The translations under genes and the position numbers were made by a program. DNA of 64,000 nucleotides from Pseudoxanthomonas sp. PXM03 (GTDB lineage: Bacteria > Pseudomonadota > Gammaproteobacteria > Xanthomonadales > Xanthomonadaceae). This document shows, piece by piece, positions 1 to 6,989 of the stretch. Under the pieces are notes generated by a model. That model was not told where the DNA came from, made no database searches, and saw nothing but the letters and a program-made list of their open reading frames with translations. Location of the stretch: positions 1 to 64,000 of the forward strand of contig NZ_JACVAU010000001.1 in assembly GCF_014852005.1 (NCBI RefSeq), read 5' to 3'. Each line of letters starts with the position of its first letter. The first letter of the stretch is position 1.

Positions 1-105
1 GCGCTTCGCTCGGCGATCAACAACTACATCCAGTTCTACAATCACCAGCGCCTGCACTCGGCGCTGGGCTATCGATCACCGGTGGAATTCGAGCAGTGCT
101 GCTAG
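1..105 (+). CDS. IS3-family transposase (OrfB), C-terminal fragment
   Basis: The window opens inside a reading frame whose last 34 codons include [20 protein letters not shown], the conserved end of the DDE integrase domain of IS3-family OrfB transposases, followed by a stop. The catalytic residues lie to the left of the window, so activity cannot be judged. The frame is intact to its stop. The gene belongs to the insertion sequence whose right end abuts the integron cassette array. Confidence 0.88.
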   Translation, partial: ALRSAINNYIQFYNHQRLHSALGYRSPVEFEQCC

Positions 106-139
106 AGAACCGGTGTCCACTTTTTCGTAGGAAGTGCCA
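1..139 (+). mobile_element. IS3-family insertion sequence, right end
   Basis: After the transposase stop, the sequence GTGTCCACTTTTT...GTGCCA resembles an IS3-family right inverted repeat: read on the minus strand it begins TGGCAC and contains AGTGGACAC, and it ends in the family's typical CA. Directly after it, from 140, begins the second half of an attC site, so the element appears to have inserted into an integron recombination site. The left end and target duplication are outside the window, so the exact border is inferred. Confidence 0.7.
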
Positions 140-175
140 CCCGCTTCGCGGGTCGGCTTAATTCAGGCGTTAGCG
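140..175 (+). other. Truncated integron attC site (attC0), cut by the IS
   Basis: The right half of an attC site remains: CCCGCTTCGCGGGTCGGCTT followed by the R' core GTTAGCG at 169-175. It matches the same half of the complete sites at 673-733 and 1067-1126 almost base for base, while the left half is replaced by the IS end. It marks the 5' border of the first cassette, which starts with the TTAGCGC of this core. Confidence 0.82.
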
Positions 176-180
176 CTCAG

Positions 181-672
181 ATGCAACCAACCACTTATCG
201 ATTCAGCGAGAGCTACATTAGATCCAAAGTTCGAGGCCCTTTAGTGGGCGCAATTGTCTTCGCTGCACTTATGGCACTCATATCTGCCGGCATGACGATC
301 GAGGGAGATTGGCATCCTGCAATCTCCATTGGTCTTTTTGTTGCGGCATCGCTGTTCATGCTGATGAAGAATCGAAAGCTGAGCAGGGATGCGGCCTCCC
401 ATCTTTCATCGGTCGCAATTGAGCTATCTGATGATTCGCTGCGCTTTGTTGAGCTGGGTGGCTCGCAGATCATGCCAACTGCATCAATCGCCTCGATCAT
501 TGTTGCCCGCAAGGCGCAGGAGACTCGCGTTGTTTATCTACAAAGGACCGCTGGCCTCACGGTGCAGCTTGAGGGCTTAGAGGGACTTGGTCAGTTCACC
601 AAGCAACTGGCTTCGATCATAGGACCTTCCAAAGTCAAGGAGCTCAAGTGGTGGCAGTTTCCGCCGCGTTGA
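181..672 (+). CDS. Integron cassette 1: two-TM protein with a PH-like C-terminal part
   Basis: A 163-residue protein of unknown function. Two hydrophobic segments (about residues 18-37 and 45-60) form a membrane hairpin; the soluble remainder alternates short strands and ends in a helix and a basic, Trp-rich tail, reminiscent of bacterial PH-like membrane proteins (inference). The ATG lies only 11 bases after the attC0 cut point, with no clear ribosome site, as is common for cassette genes. It has lower GC and different codon choice from the chromosomal genes further right. Cassette limits are about 170-727. Confidence 0.72.
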   Translation: MQPTTYRFSESYIRSKVRGPLVGAIVFAALMALISAGMTIEGDWHPAISIGLFVAASLFMLMKNRKLSRDAASHLSSVAIELSDDSLRFVELGGSQIMPTASIASIIVARKAQETRVVYLQRTAGLTVQLEGLEGLGQFTKQLASIIGPSKVKELKWWQFPPR

Positions 673-733
673 GCGCTAATAATTCATTCAAGCCGAACCC
701 GCTTCGCGGGTCGGCTTAATTCCGGCGTTAGGC
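673..733 (+). other. Integron attC site 1
   Basis: Left core GCGCTAAT (673-680), a central imperfect palindrome AAGCCGAACCCGC / GCGGGTCGGCTT with one unpaired A, and right core GTTAGGC (727-733). The extra A matches the extrahelical bases that orient attC recombination on the folded bottom strand. The left core is complementary to the first bases of cassette 1 (TTAGCGC, 170-176), as expected if the cassette was inserted by an integron integrase. Confidence 0.9.
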
Positions 734-742
734 ACTGCACTC

Positions 743-1072
743 ATGGCCTCAGAGATTGCCAGTGAAAGAGTCTGGGGGCAGCGCCCCGGTGAGGATGTAT
801 TCGAAATCCGCATTCAGATTGGCGCGCCCTACCAAGTCGGGGACGATCCGCACGAGTGGGCGTGCCCAGTTGCGCTACCTCCACTTCACAATCGACTTCA
901 CGATGCTCATGGCGGGAGCTCGTTTCAGGCTCTCTACCTCGCGTCGTCACTAGCACTCGATCTACTTCACGGCTTCAAAGAGCAAGGTGGCGCGGTGTTC
1001 TATGCGCCAGGCGAGGACTTTCCCTTTGAGGCGTACTCATTTGGCATTGCCAGTAGGCGGGGCAGTGCCTAA
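743..1072 (+). CDS. Integron cassette 2: hypothetical protein (DUF6968-like)
   Basis: A 109-residue soluble protein without signal peptide or membrane segment. The pattern (charged strands, an EWACPV motif, a GGSSFQALYLASSLA helix) resembles the small DUF6968 family; this is a recollection of pattern, not a search result. The start ATG lies 15 bases after the cassette border. The stop TAA at 1070-1072 is embedded in the left attC core GCCTAAC, typical of compact cassettes. Function unknown. Confidence 0.72.
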   Translation: MASEIASERVWGQRPGEDVFEIRIQIGAPYQVGDDPHEWACPVALPPLHNRLHDAHGGSSFQALYLASSLALDLLHGFKEQGGAVFYAPGEDFPFEAYSFGIASRRGSA

Positions 1073-1126
1073 CAATTCATTCAAGCCGAACCCGCTTCGC
1101 GGGTCGGCTTAACTCAGGCGTTAGGC
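1067..1126 (+). other. Integron attC site 2
   Basis: Left core GCCTAAC (1067-1073), stem AAGCCGAACCCGC (1083-1095), loop TTC, stem GCGGGTCGGCTT (1099-1110), right core GTTAGGC (1120-1126). The left arm has one extra A. It is nearly identical to attC1. Eleven bases at the 5' end of cassette 2 (728-738) are the exact reverse complement of eleven at its 3' end (1062-1072). Confidence 0.93.
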
Positions 1127-1141
1127 CTCACTACAGACCTC

Positions 1142-1516
1142 ATGCTCATCCGTTTCACAGTTCTGGCCGAGGACCCAGATTCCGGACGCACCAGCGGAGT
1201 CTTGGTAGCTGCTCACACGCTTCGCGATGAGGGAGACCTGACGGTTGACGAGCATCAGGAGCTGCGGCTTGCCCTGTCGTGGTTCAACGAGAACCTCAGC
1301 ATCCCGGCCGTCCTCAAGCGCACCGAGCACCGACGCGCAATCTCCTGGTTCAAACCCGCCGCAGCAGAGGCAATTAGGCGCATGTGGCAGCTCAAAGGAC
1401 TGCTGGATATCCATGGGTTCCACGTAGACGTGCTTCGGACCACGGACCCCGGTATTGTTGTTCACGAGGATGACTGGCAAGTAATCGCCAAGCCTCGCAA
1501 AGGGCAGCACTTCTAG
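1142..1516 (+). CDS. Integron cassette 3: hypothetical protein
   Basis: A 124-residue soluble protein of unknown family. It begins with a beta strand (MLIRFTVLAED), has a helical middle rich in Trp/Phe/Arg (LSWFNENLSIP, RRAISWFK) and ends in HEDDWQVIAKPRKGQHF. No signal peptide or membrane segment. The stop codon lies 6 bases before the attC3 left core. Between the attC2 core and the ATG there are 15 bases with no obvious ribosome site. I do not recognise a function. Confidence 0.68.
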   Translation: MLIRFTVLAEDPDSGRTSGVLVAAHTLRDEGDLTVDEHQELRLALSWFNENLSIPAVLKRTEHRRAISWFKPAAAEAIRRMWQLKGLLDIHGFHVDVLRTTDPGIVVHEDDWQVIAKPRKGQHF

Positions 1517-1522
1517 GGTGAG

Positions 1523-1578
1523 GCCTAACTCATCATTCAAGCCGACGCCTTCGGCGCGGCTTAACTAAGGCGTCAGGC
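1523..1578 (+). other. Integron attC site 3
   Basis: Left core GCCTAAC (1523-1529), short stem AAGCCG...CGGCTT around GCCTTCGGCG, right core GTCAGGC (1572-1578). It is shorter than attC1 and attC2 and has a different loop, so it is not a simple copy. Positions 1121-1131 and 1518-1528 (the two ends of cassette 3) are exact reverse complements over 11 bases. Confidence 0.88.
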
Positions 1579-1582
1579 GCCA

Positions 1583-2119
1583 ATGACCAACATCAGTGCA
1601 GCCGAAGAACTTGACTCTTGCGCCTACTTGTTGCTCGCGGGCATTGGCGAGCCCGAGGAAAATTCCTTGCGCCTTGTCCTTGACGAGGCGCTGGTGCTTG
1701 AGCGAGAAGAATCGCTTGAGGTCAATGGTGTTTCACTCACCGGTATTCGGCCCATAGAGGTTACGCATGGGTCGCGCCGGTTCGAGGTTCTCTGGGGCAC
1801 GTACATCACGTACGCCGTCCACAATGAGTCCTACTGCCACCAGGATGACACTGAGGTGTGGGCTGGAGAGCGTCTGCGTGTCTACTCCAGATCAAAATTT
1901 CTGGAATTCACGGCAGCTGCAACGTTCGCCAGCGATGGCTATCCTGGGCCGTTCAAGCATTACCGGCTCATCTGCGGCAACCATGTCATTGATGTGGCCT
2001 CGGAGCATGCGCCTGTGGTGACGCGTTTGGCGCGTAACAATTCATCCGGGTCGAAGTCGCTTCGCGGGTCGGCTCAATTCGGGCGCCAGAGAGCTAGGAA
2101 CTTTCCTTGTGACCACTAA
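1583..2119 (+). CDS. Integron cassette 4: hypothetical protein reading through its attC
   Basis: A 178-residue soluble protein of unknown family. The first ~150 residues look like a compact alpha/beta protein (VEVTHGSRRFEVLWGTYITYAV region, then LICGNHVIDVASE). The last ~30 codons are translated attC4 (LARNNSSGSKSLRGSAQFGR) because the in-frame stop expected before or inside the left core is missing, and the frame continues to 2119, overlapping the GTG start of the next gene. Either the tail is real or the natural stop was lost by mutation. The ATG overlaps the edge of the cassette's 5' complementary end. Confidence 0.65.
   Translation: MTNISAAEELDSCAYLLLAGIGEPEENSLRLVLDEALVLEREESLEVNGVSLTGIRPIEVTHGSRRFEVLWGTYITYAVHNESYCHQDDTEVWAGERLRVYSRSKFLEFTAAATFASDGYPGPFKHYRLICGNHVIDVASEHAPVVTRLARNNSSGSKSLRGSAQFGRQRARNFPCDH
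2032..2091 (+). other. Integron attC site 4 (partly degenerate)
   Basis: Left core GCGTAAC (2032-2038), then GGGTCGAAGTCGCTTCGCGGGTCGGCTC, right core GCCAGAG (2085-2091). The right core departs from the GTTRRRY consensus and the stem has mismatches. The 5' end of cassette 4 (1573-1583) still pairs with 2027-2037 at 9 of 11 positions. It lies wholly inside the reading frame of cassette 4. Confidence 0.78.
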
Positions 2120-2615
2120 CCCGTATGCCCCGCCGGTTGCAGACTGCACAGACCCGACGACGTCCGACAGACTGCTTCAAGAGCTCAAAAGCCAGAATAC
2201 CTGGCGCTTGCTAGGTTTCGGATTGATCACTATCGGAACCTACTATGCTCACTACTGCGCTCGGCAATCCCGGGTCATCAATCGCCACTCTGACTCTGAG
2301 GTGATACCCCGGGCTCTGGTCGTCTCGCTTTACGTCCTTGCTTACTCCTCCCTCGCATTGTTCTTTGGCTATCTGCTTGTCGATGAGACCCATCCTGTTG
2401 CAATAGCGAGCAACGTCGCAGATAAGCTCTGGATGCTTCTGATGATTGTGTGGGGCTTCTATGCACGCGGCGCATTGAACAAGCTGATGTCTTTCTCTGA
2501 AACGGACCCGAGAAGGGTCAAGGGGCTTTGGACTCTCCTGTTTACTCCGCTTCACTTCAACTACAAGATAAACTTGCTCAATGAGGCACCTTCCGGCACG
2601 CAAGTGGTTGCCTGA
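2109..2615 (+). CDS. Integron cassette 5: DUF4234-like membrane protein
   Basis: A 168-residue membrane protein opening with the NPYAPP motif common at the N-terminus of small gammaproteobacterial inner-membrane proteins. About four hydrophobic segments follow (residues ~36-52, 70-90, 103-124 and 144-156); the arrangement resembles the DUF4234 family. The GTG start is chosen because it places NPYAPP at residues 4-9; an upstream start would run into attC4. The stop TGA (2613-2615) is part of the attC5 left core. Function unknown. Confidence 0.68.
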   Translation: MTTNPYAPPVADCTDPTTSDRLLQELKSQNTWRLLGFGLITIGTYYAHYCARQSRVINRHSDSEVIPRALVVSLYVLAYSSLALFFGYLLVDETHPVAIASNVADKLWMLLMIVWGFYARGALNKLMSFSETDPRRVKGLWTLLFTPLHFNYKINLLNEAPSGTQVVA

Positions 2616-2669
2616 CAGGTCATTCGAGATGAAGCCTCCTCGCGGGTCAGGCTGATGCGGATGTTGGAC
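2610..2669 (+). other. Integron attC site 5 (degenerate)
   Basis: Left core GCCTGAC (2610-2616) and right core GTTGGAC (2663-2669, fits GTTRRRY) at the correct spacing. The intervening AAGCCTCCTCGCGGGTCAGGCT keeps only a weak palindrome. No complementarity to the 5' end of cassette 5 is visible, so this site looks aged or was reshuffled. Confidence 0.62.
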
Positions 2670-2672
2670 GCC

Positions 2673-3098
2673 ATGATGAAGATCGCGGCTATTGTGCTTT
2701 TCTTGTGCCTTCTACCCGGCCGATCCATCGCTCAAGACGTTCCTGCTCCTGCGGACCGGCTGGATACCGCACGCTTGGCTGTATCCAATTACGCAGAATG
2801 TAGTAGGGCCATCATGGGTCTGCTTGCAATCAGCGCGGACGAGTGCGCGCGGCGCGTTGAGCTTGCTCGGACTGAATGCCTGTCCAAGATCCAATCGGGC
2901 CTGCCTGAGCGCCTGAATGATCGAGAGATGTTTGTCCTCGGCAATCGTGCCCTCGCTTGCTACATGACTCATCGAAATGGAAAGCCTTACTCCAATCATG
3001 AATTCGACTCGGTCATCGAAGCGCAGTGGGAGGCCATGTATCCACCAGGTGTTGGCTGGAAGTTCACTCAAACCGAACCCGCTTCGCATGACAGTTGA
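2673..3098 (+). CDS. Integron cassette 6: small secreted protein
   Basis: A 141-residue protein with a clear signal peptide (MMKIAAIVLFLCLLPGRSIAQ, cleavage after SIAQ). The mature part has four or more Cys (AECSR, DECARR, TECLSK, ALACYM), suggesting disulfides in the periplasm. The ATG at 2673 follows the attC5 core by 3 bases and is preferred over the in-frame ATG at 2655, which lies within the attC. The C-terminus (QTEPASHDS) is encoded by a broken attC-like sequence. Function unknown. Confidence 0.65.
   Translation: MMKIAAIVLFLCLLPGRSIAQDVPAPADRLDTARLAVSNYAECSRAIMGLLAISADECARRVELARTECLSKIQSGLPERLNDREMFVLGNRALACYMTHRNGKPYSNHEFDSVIEAQWEAMYPPGVGWKFTQTEPASHDS
3068..3088 (+). other. attC remnant at the end of the array
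   Basis: CAAACCGAACCCGCTTCGC matches the left arm and loop of attC1 and attC2, then homology stops abruptly at CATGACAG and no right core follows. It appears to be a truncated or decayed attC marking the distal end of the recognisable array. Confidence 0.55.
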
Positions 3099-3134
3099 TC
3101 GACCAGCGACGTGGGAGACCTCAGAGAGGGCGAT

Positions 3135-3485
3135 ATGTATATCGATGGATTCGTAGCCGCTGTACCGGCAGCCAACCTGGAGGCCTACCGGAAGATGGCG
3201 CGCGAGGCCGCCGCGATCTACCGTGAACATGGTGCGCTCAATGTCGTCGAGTGCTGGGGCGATGACGTGCCGGAGGGCGAAGTGACCTCGTTCCACTCGG
3301 CCGTCAAGCGGGAACCGGATGAAGTGGTGGTCTTCGCGTGGATCTCGTGGCCTTCGAAAGAGGCGCGCGACGAGGGAAACAGCAAGGTCATGGCCGATCC
3401 GAGGATGGACCGCGGCGATGAAGTCCCACCCTTTGACGCACGGCGCATGATCTACGGGGGCTTCAACGTCATCGTGGATGCCTGA
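3135..3485 (+). CDS. DUF1428 family protein (YbaA-like)
   Basis: A 116-residue cytosolic protein of the DUF1428 family (ferredoxin-like dimeric alpha/beta barrel, biochemical role unknown). Recognised by MYIDGFVAAVP, REHGALNVVECWGDDV, the hydrophobic VVVFAWISWPSK strand, and DPRM near the end. The ATG at 3135 is chosen because GAGAGGG lies just upstream and family members start at MYIDGFV; an in-frame GTG at 3111 has no such support. It follows the cassette array but has no attC of its own, so it is probably ordinary chromosomal DNA. Confidence 0.85.
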   Translation: MYIDGFVAAVPAANLEAYRKMAREAAAIYREHGALNVVECWGDDVPEGEVTSFHSAVKREPDEVVVFAWISWPSKEARDEGNSKVMADPRMDRGDEVPPFDARRMIYGGFNVIVDA

Positions 3486-3500
3486 GTTCCGTGGTCCGCT

Positions 3501-3650
3501 TGCGGGATGGGTTGAGCCGCAGCCGATATCCATCCCATGAAGTGCCGAGTGCAACGTGCAGATCAGCCGCAGCGAGGTTCATGTCGCGGCTTCACGCTAT
3601 GGCAGAGAAACGGATCGATGGATATCGGCTGCGGCTCAACCCATCCTGCA
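3501..3650. repeat. 150-bp element with 34-bp terminal inverted repeats (MITE-like)
   Basis: Arms at 3501-3534 and 3617-3650 are reverse complements over 34 bases with one mismatch (30 perfect at 3505-3534 / 3617-3646), beginning GGATGGGTTGAGCCGCAGCC. The 82-bp middle has no convincing gene and contains shorter pieces of the same motif (CAGCCGCAGCGAGG, CGCGGCTTCACG). It lies between two convergent genes. It could be a miniature inverted-repeat element or a large REP-type hairpin; no clear target duplication was found. Confidence 0.75.
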
Positions 3651-3682
3651 GTCCTGCAGCCCAACCCTCCGCTGGCCCTGGA

Positions 3683-4078
3683 TCAGCGGGACGGCTTGCG
3701 CTTGCTCAGGCGGCGCTGGTTGGCCACGGTGATGCGGCGGTAGGGCTTCATGCCGGCGCTTGCCATGTTGACCACGGCGTCCTCGGGGGATGGCAGGGGC
3801 TTCGCCGTGAATGCCCAAGGCATCCAGAACGCCAGCGCGGCCTGCGTTGCCGTGGTGTTCAACGTCACCGCGTAGCCGGCCATGGCGCGCCAGGATTCCC
3901 AGGCGGCTGCGACCTTCTCGTTCGACATCAGCGCGAACTCGCGCCGGTCGCGGGCCGACGGGTTGGCGCCGGCCGTCGCCAGCCGCGCCATGCGATGGGA
4001 GATGACGAACGGTGCCGCGGTGCCGAGTTCAACCAGTTGCGTGCCCAGGGCACGTGCAGTGCTGCGACGGCGGGTCAT
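3683..4078 (-). CDS. Phasin-like / PHA granule-associated small protein
   Basis: A 131-residue protein with no signal peptide. A helical N-terminal half (VISHRMARLATAG, REFALMSNEKVAAAWESWRAM) and an amphipathic middle resemble phasin-type proteins of polyhydroxyalkanoate granules; the C-terminus is basic (RRITVANQRRLSKRKPSR). Family assignment is by resemblance only. GGAGACC precedes the ATG. No PHA synthase gene is in the window. Confidence 0.55.
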   Translation of the reverse strand: MTRRRSTARALGTQLVELGTAAPFVISHRMARLATAGANPSARDRREFALMSNEKVAAAWESWRAMAGYAVTLNTTATQAALAFWMPWAFTAKPLPSPEDAVVNMASAGMKPYRRITVANQRRLSKRKPSR

Positions 4079-4195
4079 GGCGGTCTCCGTGGGAACGGCA
4101 TGATGCGATGGCGCGCGTATGCAGCCAGTGAATGCAGTGGCCTGGGGCGGGGCGTGCGCTTGCCGCCCGCGTCGCTCACGCCACGGAACAGGTAG

Positions 4196-5695
4196 TCAGT
4201 CGGCGGGGACAGTGCGCTCGCGCGCCCAGTCGCGCAGCGCCTGCACCTGTTCGGCCATCATCACCGAGAGCGGGCGGGTGCTGCGGATCTCGTGCATCAC
4301 CAGGTCGGTGTCGAGCGGCTTCTGCTCAGCATGCGCGGCGTACAGCGCGGAGACGATGGCCTGTTCCAGCTCCGCGCCGGAGAAGCCGTTCGCCGCGGCG
4401 GCGAGTGCGGGCAGGTTGAAGGCTTCCGGATCCAGCTGGCGGCGGGTCAGGTGCACGCGCAGTACCTCGACGCGCGCCTCGGGCGAGGGCAGGTCGACGA
4501 AGAAGATCTCGTCGAAGCGGCCCTTGCGCAGCAGTTCCGGCGGCAGGTCCTGTACCTGGTTCGCCGTGGCCACGAGGAAGACTTGGGCGCTGCCGGCACC
4601 GGCCTTGCGTTCCGCCATCCACGTGAGCAGGTAGCCGAGTACGCGGCGCGAGACGCCGCCGTCCTCGTCGCCGCCACTGGCCAGTCCCTTCTCGATCTCG
4701 TCGATCCACAGCACGCACGGCGCCAGCTGTTCGGCCGAGGCCAGCGCAGCGCGCAGGTTCTTCTCGGTTTCGCCGTGGTACTTGTCGTACAGCGTGCCGA
4801 AGTCCAGCCGCAGCAGCGGTACGCCGAAACCGGCAGCGGTGGCCTTGGCCAGCATCGACTTGCCGCAGCCCTGCACGCCCAGTAACAGCACGCCCTTGGG
4901 CAGGTCCAGCCCGGGCGGCGGGTTGCCGGAGACGAACACCGCGCGGCGCTGCTCGATCCAGCGCTTCAGGCGGCTGGCGCCGGCGACCTCGGCGAACTTC
5001 GCGGTGTCGTATTCGTAGTGCAGGTGGCCGCTGCGGTTGAGCAGTTCGAACTTGAGTTTGTTCAGCGCGGGCAGGTCGCTGGCGGTCAGCGCGCCGTCGG
5101 CGAAGATCAGCTGCCGCGCGATGCGGCGCGCATCCACCAGACTCAGGCCCTGCAGGTTGCGCACGATCTGCCTGACCGCCTCGCCATCGGCTTCCACGCG
5201 GCGCCCGCCGTGCTCGCGGGCGTAGTGGTCGGCTTCCTCGCGCACCATCTTCAGCAGGGCGTTGCCGTCGGGCAGGCGCGGGTTGAAGCGCACGGCCAGC
5301 GCTTCCAGTTCGGCCGGCAGTTCGATCTTGGCGCCCACCAGCACCACCACGTGCGGCAGACTGTGGCGGCGCTGCATGATGTCGCGCAGCTGGCGCTGGC
5401 TGCTGGCGTAGCCCAGGTAGGGATGGAAATCGAGCAGCAGGTAGATGCCGCGCTGGTCGGCCTGCTTGATCGCCTGCAGGGCGGCGCTGGCGTCGGGCGG
5501 GCCGACGGCGTCGTCTTCGCGGTCCATGTCCAGCCGGCGCAGGCCTTCGGTGATGCTCCAGCGGTGCAGCGCCCGCCACACCTGGCCCAGGGCCTGCCGG
5601 AACAGGTCGACCACACGGGCTTCGTCCTGGGTCTCGATGACGATCAGCGGGGTGTTGGCGCGGATCAGCGCGGTCAGGTCCTGCAGCTCGTTCAT
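4196..5695 (-). CDS. AAA family ATPase, Ycf46-like
   Basis: A 499-residue AAA protein. Residues 1-240 form an N-terminal region typical of Ycf46-like proteins ([16 protein letters not shown] near the start). The AAA module follows: Walker A GVQGCGKS near residue 275, Walker B VLWIDEIE near 330, sensor-1 ATANQ, and the arginine-finger region [15 protein letters not shown]. All key residues are present. The family is of unknown function in most bacteria; in cyanobacteria it is linked to CO2 uptake regulation. The start MNELQDL is chosen from family alignment; the longer upstream frame lacks protein-like sequence. It is divergent from parA. Confidence 0.88.
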   Translation of the reverse strand: MNELQDLTALIRANTPLIVIETQDEARVVDLFRQALGQVWRALHRWSITEGLRRLDMDREDDAVGPPDASAALQAIKQADQRGIYLLLDFHPYLGYASSQRQLRDIMQRRHSLPHVVVLVGAKIELPAELEALAVRFNPRLPDGNALLKMVREEADHYAREHGGRRVEADGEAVRQIVRNLQGLSLVDARRIARQLIFADGALTASDLPALNKLKFELLNRSGHLHYEYDTAKFAEVAGASRLKRWIEQRRAVFVSGNPPPGLDLPKGVLLLGVQGCGKSMLAKATAAGFGVPLLRLDFGTLYDKYHGETEKNLRAALASAEQLAPCVLWIDEIEKGLASGGDEDGGVSRRVLGYLLTWMAERKAGAGSAQVFLVATANQVQDLPPELLRKGRFDEIFFVDLPSPEARVEVLRVHLTRRQLDPEAFNLPALAAAANGFSGAELEQAIVSALYAAHAEQKPLDTDLVMHEIRSTRPLSVMMAEQVQALRDWARERTVPAD

Positions 5696-5849
5696 GGGGC
5701 ATCCGGTCCGTGGGGACGGGCACGATAGCAAGCGCGCACGGGAACGGGGAGCCGACCGGCCCGCGACAACGGGTCGTGCTTCGCCGCGCCGGTTCCCGCT
5801 TAACTTGCCCCGGTGTACCCTCCGGGTTCTCCAGCAACGAGGTGCGCGC

Positions 5850-6482
5850 ATGAAGACGATTCTGGTCGCCAGCTCCAAGGGCGGCGCGGGCAAGACCACC
5901 CTGGCGACCAATCTGGCCGCACATTTCGCACTGGACGGCAAGCGCACGGTCCTCGTGGATGCCGATCCGCAGCATTCCTCCACCCGCTGGGCCGAGCGCC
6001 GGGCGGAGCTGGAAACCGCCGTACTGCCGATCGATGCCAGTGGCAAGCGCGCCTGGCGCGCCTGGCTGCCGGAAGACGCGGAGCGGGTGGTGATCGATGC
6101 CCCGGCCGGCGCGATGGCCGACGACCTGGGCGGCTTCCTGGAGCACGCCGATGCGGTGGTGGTGCCGGTGCTGCCGTCGGCGCTGGACATCGAGGCGACG
6201 GTGGGCTTCCTGAACACCATGGCCAAGGTGCCGCGCGTGCACAAGCGCAAGCTGCCGGTAGGCCTGGTGGTCAACCGCAGCAAGCCGTGGACGAATGCGT
6301 CGCAGCAGGCGGTCGAAATGCTGAAGACCTGGCCGTACCCGGTGATCACCCAGTTGCGCGATACCCAGGCCTATGTCGTGATGGCCGGCCTGGGCCGCAG
6401 CCTGTTCGACTACCGCTCGGCCCAGGTGCGCGATCACCAGGCCGACTGGGACCCGTTGTTGAAATGGATCAAGAAGGCCTGA
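5850..6482 (+). CDS. ParA/MinD-family ATPase
   Basis: A 210-residue cytosolic deviant-Walker ATPase. Walker A' is KGGAGKTT at residues 10-17, with the signature lysine; VLVDADPQ is the A'' motif and VVIDAPAG the Walker B region. It is short, like orphan ParA proteins that position cargo rather than partition chromosomes, and no parB neighbour is present. GAGG lies 8 bases before the ATG. First gene of a tight operon with sixA, yceI-like and phospholipase-D genes. Confidence 0.9.
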   Translation: MKTILVASSKGGAGKTTLATNLAAHFALDGKRTVLVDADPQHSSTRWAERRAELETAVLPIDASGKRAWRAWLPEDAERVVIDAPAGAMADDLGGFLEHADAVVVPVLPSALDIEATVGFLNTMAKVPRVHKRKLPVGLVVNRSKPWTNASQQAVEMLKTWPYPVITQLRDTQAYVVMAGLGRSLFDYRSAQVRDHQADWDPLLKWIKKA

Positions 6483-6512
6483 ACAGGCCAAACCCGAAGG
6501 AGTCGTTGTCCC

Positions 6513-6989
6513 ATGCGTGAACTGATCCTGTTGCGTCATGCCCATGCCGAACCCGCGACCACCGGGCAGTCGGACCTGGATCGTCCCCTGTCGCCACAAG
6601 GCCTGGCCGAAGCCGAGGCCGCCGCGCGCTGGTTGCAGGACAAGGGCCTGGTGCCGGATCGGGTGCTGTGCTCGCCCGCACGCCGGGCCCGCGAAACGCT
6701 GGAGGCGGTGCTGGGTGCCGTCGGCTACGTGGAGCAGCGGCTGGAGGAGCGCATCTACGAAGCCACGCCGGGCACGCTGGCCGACCTGGCCGACCAGCAC
6801 CGTGAAGCCGAGCGCCTGCTGATGGTGGGCCACAACCCCGGTTTCGAGCAGCTGGCTGCGCTGATGTATTCCGGCGTGACCAGCGAGTACCGCGGCATGC
6901 CGCCGGCCGGCGTGGTCGTGCTGACGCTGCCGGTGGACACCGCGATCGAGCCGGGAGTGGCACAGCTTTCCGCTTTCTGGTGGCCATGA
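6513..6989 (+). CDS. sixA: Phosphohistidine phosphatase SixA
   Basis: A 158-residue histidine-phosphatase superfamily protein. LLRHAHAEP at residues 6-14 carries the RH motif with the nucleophilic His; the second catalytic His is in MVGHNPGFEQL. SixA removes phosphate from His of phosphotransfer domains such as ArcB HPt and of nitrogen-PTS proteins. Length is normal for the family. GAAGGAG lies before the ATG, 30 bases after parA. Confidence 0.9.
   Translation: MRELILLRHAHAEPATTGQSDLDRPLSPQGLAEAEAAARWLQDKGLVPDRVLCSPARRARETLEAVLGAVGYVEQRLEERIYEATPGTLADLADQHREAERLLMVGHNPGFEQLAALMYSGVTSEYRGMPPAGVVVLTLPVDTAIEPGVAQLSAFWWP

Noticed and set aside
140-2100. Repeated CCCGCTTCGCGGGTCGGCTT as a CRISPR array
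   Set aside because: Spacing is 330-560 bases, the units are palindromic with integron core sites, and ORFs fill the gaps; this is an attC array.
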